This document shows positions 14,312-14,860 of a DNA stretch of 14,860 nt, one piece after another. Source of the DNA: Thermocaproicibacter sp002397355 (GTDB lineage Bacteria > Bacillota > Clostridia > Oscillospirales > Acutalibacteraceae). A program made the translations under genes and the position numbers. The notes beneath the pieces are model-generated. The model saw only the letters and a list, made by a program, of their open reading frames with translations, was not told the origin of the DNA and did not search any database. Numbering within the stretch: position 1 is the stretch's first letter; every line of letters starts with the position of its first letter. The DNA lies in contig DAISNS010000050.1 in NCBI GenBank assembly GCA_036830905.1, positions 1-14,860 of the forward strand, read 5' to 3'.

Positions 14312-14340
14312 ATTATATAACAATTGAACGAAAAAGTCTA
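14312..14340 (-). promoter_or_regulatory. Leftward promoter of the candidate RNA
   Basis: On the minus strand there is a perfect -10 TATAAT (14312-14317), a 17-nt spacer and TAGACT (14335-14340; four matches to TTGACA). The start would be near 14305-14307. The adjoining 14341-14383 is very AT-rich and could help as an UP-like element. The promoter is divergent from the thrS promoter, about 90 bp away. Confidence 0.7.
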
Positions 14341-14430
14341 CTATTTTGCAATTATTTTTAAAATTTTTCCTAATTTAATGTGCTTCAGGTGACGGAAAGC
14401 CGCCCCGCGACGTGTTTCCGCGGACGAGGC

Positions 14431-14459
14431 TTGACAGAAGAAGCGCGGCGTGATATGAT
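14431..14459 (+). promoter_or_regulatory. Sigma-A type promoter of thrS
   Basis: A perfect -35 TTGACA (14431-14436), a 17-nt spacer and a -10 TATGAT (14454-14459). Transcription would start near 14466, just before the T-box leader. Confidence 0.9.
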
Positions 14460-14465
14460 AAACAT

Positions 14466-14723
14466 CACAAAAAGATACTGCAAAACGTCGACGAGGAAAC
14501 CCCATCCCGGAAGCACCAGAGAGCGTGCGCTGTGAGCTGGAAACGCGCGCGGCCGGAAGGATGAGCGGTTACCGCCTCCGAGCGCGCGCCGTGGCTTTCG
14601 GGCGAAAGGCGCGCCGGCCGGCACCGTTACAGCCGTCAATGAGGGCGGGAAGATTCCCGCTGAATTTGGGTGGAACCGTAAGCAAAGCCTTACCCCATTT
14701 GTCGTGGGGCGGGGCTTTTTTAT
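14466..14723 (+). promoter_or_regulatory. Threonine T-box leader of thrS
   Basis: Uncharged tRNA-Thr binding to this RNA should let transcription continue into thrS. Stem I can be built from GAGG (14493-14496) with CCTC (14575-14578) and CATCC (14503-14507) with GGATG (14559-14563), leaving a specifier loop whose 3' side carries ACC (14571-14573), a threonine codon, followed by a purine. An AGAGAG element (14518-14523) lies in distal stem I. A stem GCGGGA/TCCCGC (14645-14660) precedes the conserved TTTGGGTGGAACCG (14665-14678), where TGGA (14671-14674) would contact the tRNA end and predicts a U discriminator base. The terminator is at 14684-14723. Specifier and gene agree. Confidence 0.93.
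14684..14723 (+). terminator. T-box terminator
   Basis: AAAGCCTTACCCC (14684-14696) pairs with GGGGCGGGGCTTTT (14706-14719), with two G:T wobbles and one A:C mismatch, and is followed by a T-run and ATTTTC. It is the OFF structure that competes with the antiterminator around the T-box sequence. Confidence 0.9.
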
Positions 14724-14766
14724 TTTCTTTCATTTCCGATATATTTGATAAAGGAGTGCGGGCAAT

Positions 14767-14860
14767 ATGGTGAAAGTCAGCCTGAAAGACGGCGCTGTCA
14801 GAGAGTACGAGGCGGGCACAACGGTCGCCGATATCGCGAAATCCCTCGGAGCCGGCCTTT
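14767..14860 (+). CDS. thrS: Threonyl-tRNA synthetase, N-terminal fragment (TGS domain), cut by window end
   Basis: Only the first 31 codons are present, starting at ATG 14767 with AAGGAG about 10 nt upstream. The residues (KVSLKDGAVREYEAGTTVAD then IAKSLGAGL) match the start of the TGS domain that opens ThrS proteins. ThrS charges tRNA-Thr with threonine in the cytoplasm. A TGS domain also occurs in RelA/SpoT and Obg-like GTPases, but not at their extreme N-terminus, and the upstream T-box with an ACC specifier settles the identity. Expression should rise when charged tRNA-Thr is scarce. The catalytic domain lies outside the window. Confidence 0.93.
   Translation, partial: MVKVSLKDGAVREYEAGTTVADIAKSLGAGL

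Noticed and set aside
13951..14313. A 120-codon minus-strand frame in the gap before thrS
   Set aside because: Its ATG overlaps the -10 box of the promoter at 14312-14317, it has no Shine-Dalgarno, and it runs straight through the intrinsic terminator at 14045-14076.
14387..14394. A third copy of the tandem element (AGGTGACG) upstream of the thrS promoter
   Set aside because: Only eight bases match and in the opposite orientation; this is within chance for a window of this size.

Overview
The window is GC-rich DNA from a low-complexity-free bacterial chromosome, most likely a Gram-positive anaerobe of the Clostridia (my guess is an Oscillospirales/Ruminococcaceae-type lineage). The evidence is a threonyl-tRNA synthetase gene behind a T-box leader, the Firmicute pairs rny-ymdB and fakA-recG, strong Shine-Dalgarno sites, a lipoprotein-anchored solute-binding protein, and consensus sigma-A promoters in AT-richer gaps. 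No prophage, insertion sequence, CRISPR array, tRNA or rRNA was seen. The taxonomic placement is inference.

Layout from left to right; every gene except the last is on the minus strand. (1) 1-947: partial XRE-family regulator with a duplicated membrane domain. (2) 1115-4843: recG and fakA, one transcription unit from a consensus promoter at 4926-4954. (3) 5040-7422: ymdB and rny, led by a promoter at 7522-7551; the mRNA is predicted to start with a stem-loop and rny uses a TTG start. (4) 7528-7749: a gene-free stretch with a 22-bp perfect inverted repeat. (5) 7750-13696: a five-gene peptide/nickel/oligosaccharide-type ABC importer in the order binding protein, two permeases, two ATPases, with a terminator-like hairpin after the binding-protein gene. 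(6) 13697-14430: a long gene-free region with a structured leader, a tandem 20-bp repeat overlapping a possible promoter, several hairpins, and a promoter-plus-terminator cassette that looks like an uncatalogued structured RNA. (7) 14431-14860, plus strand: consensus promoter, threonine T-box leader and the first 31 codons of thrS.

Together this is a housekeeping neighbourhood (RNA decay, fatty acid activation, DNA repair, tRNA charging) with one nutrient importer. The least explained part is 13800-14340: a leftward promoter, about 250 nt of RNA able to form several long helices, an intrinsic terminator whose 3' arm can instead pair with the 5' end of the same transcript, and then the importer operon. 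It could be a free-standing small RNA or a long regulatory leader of the importer; the sequence alone does not decide.
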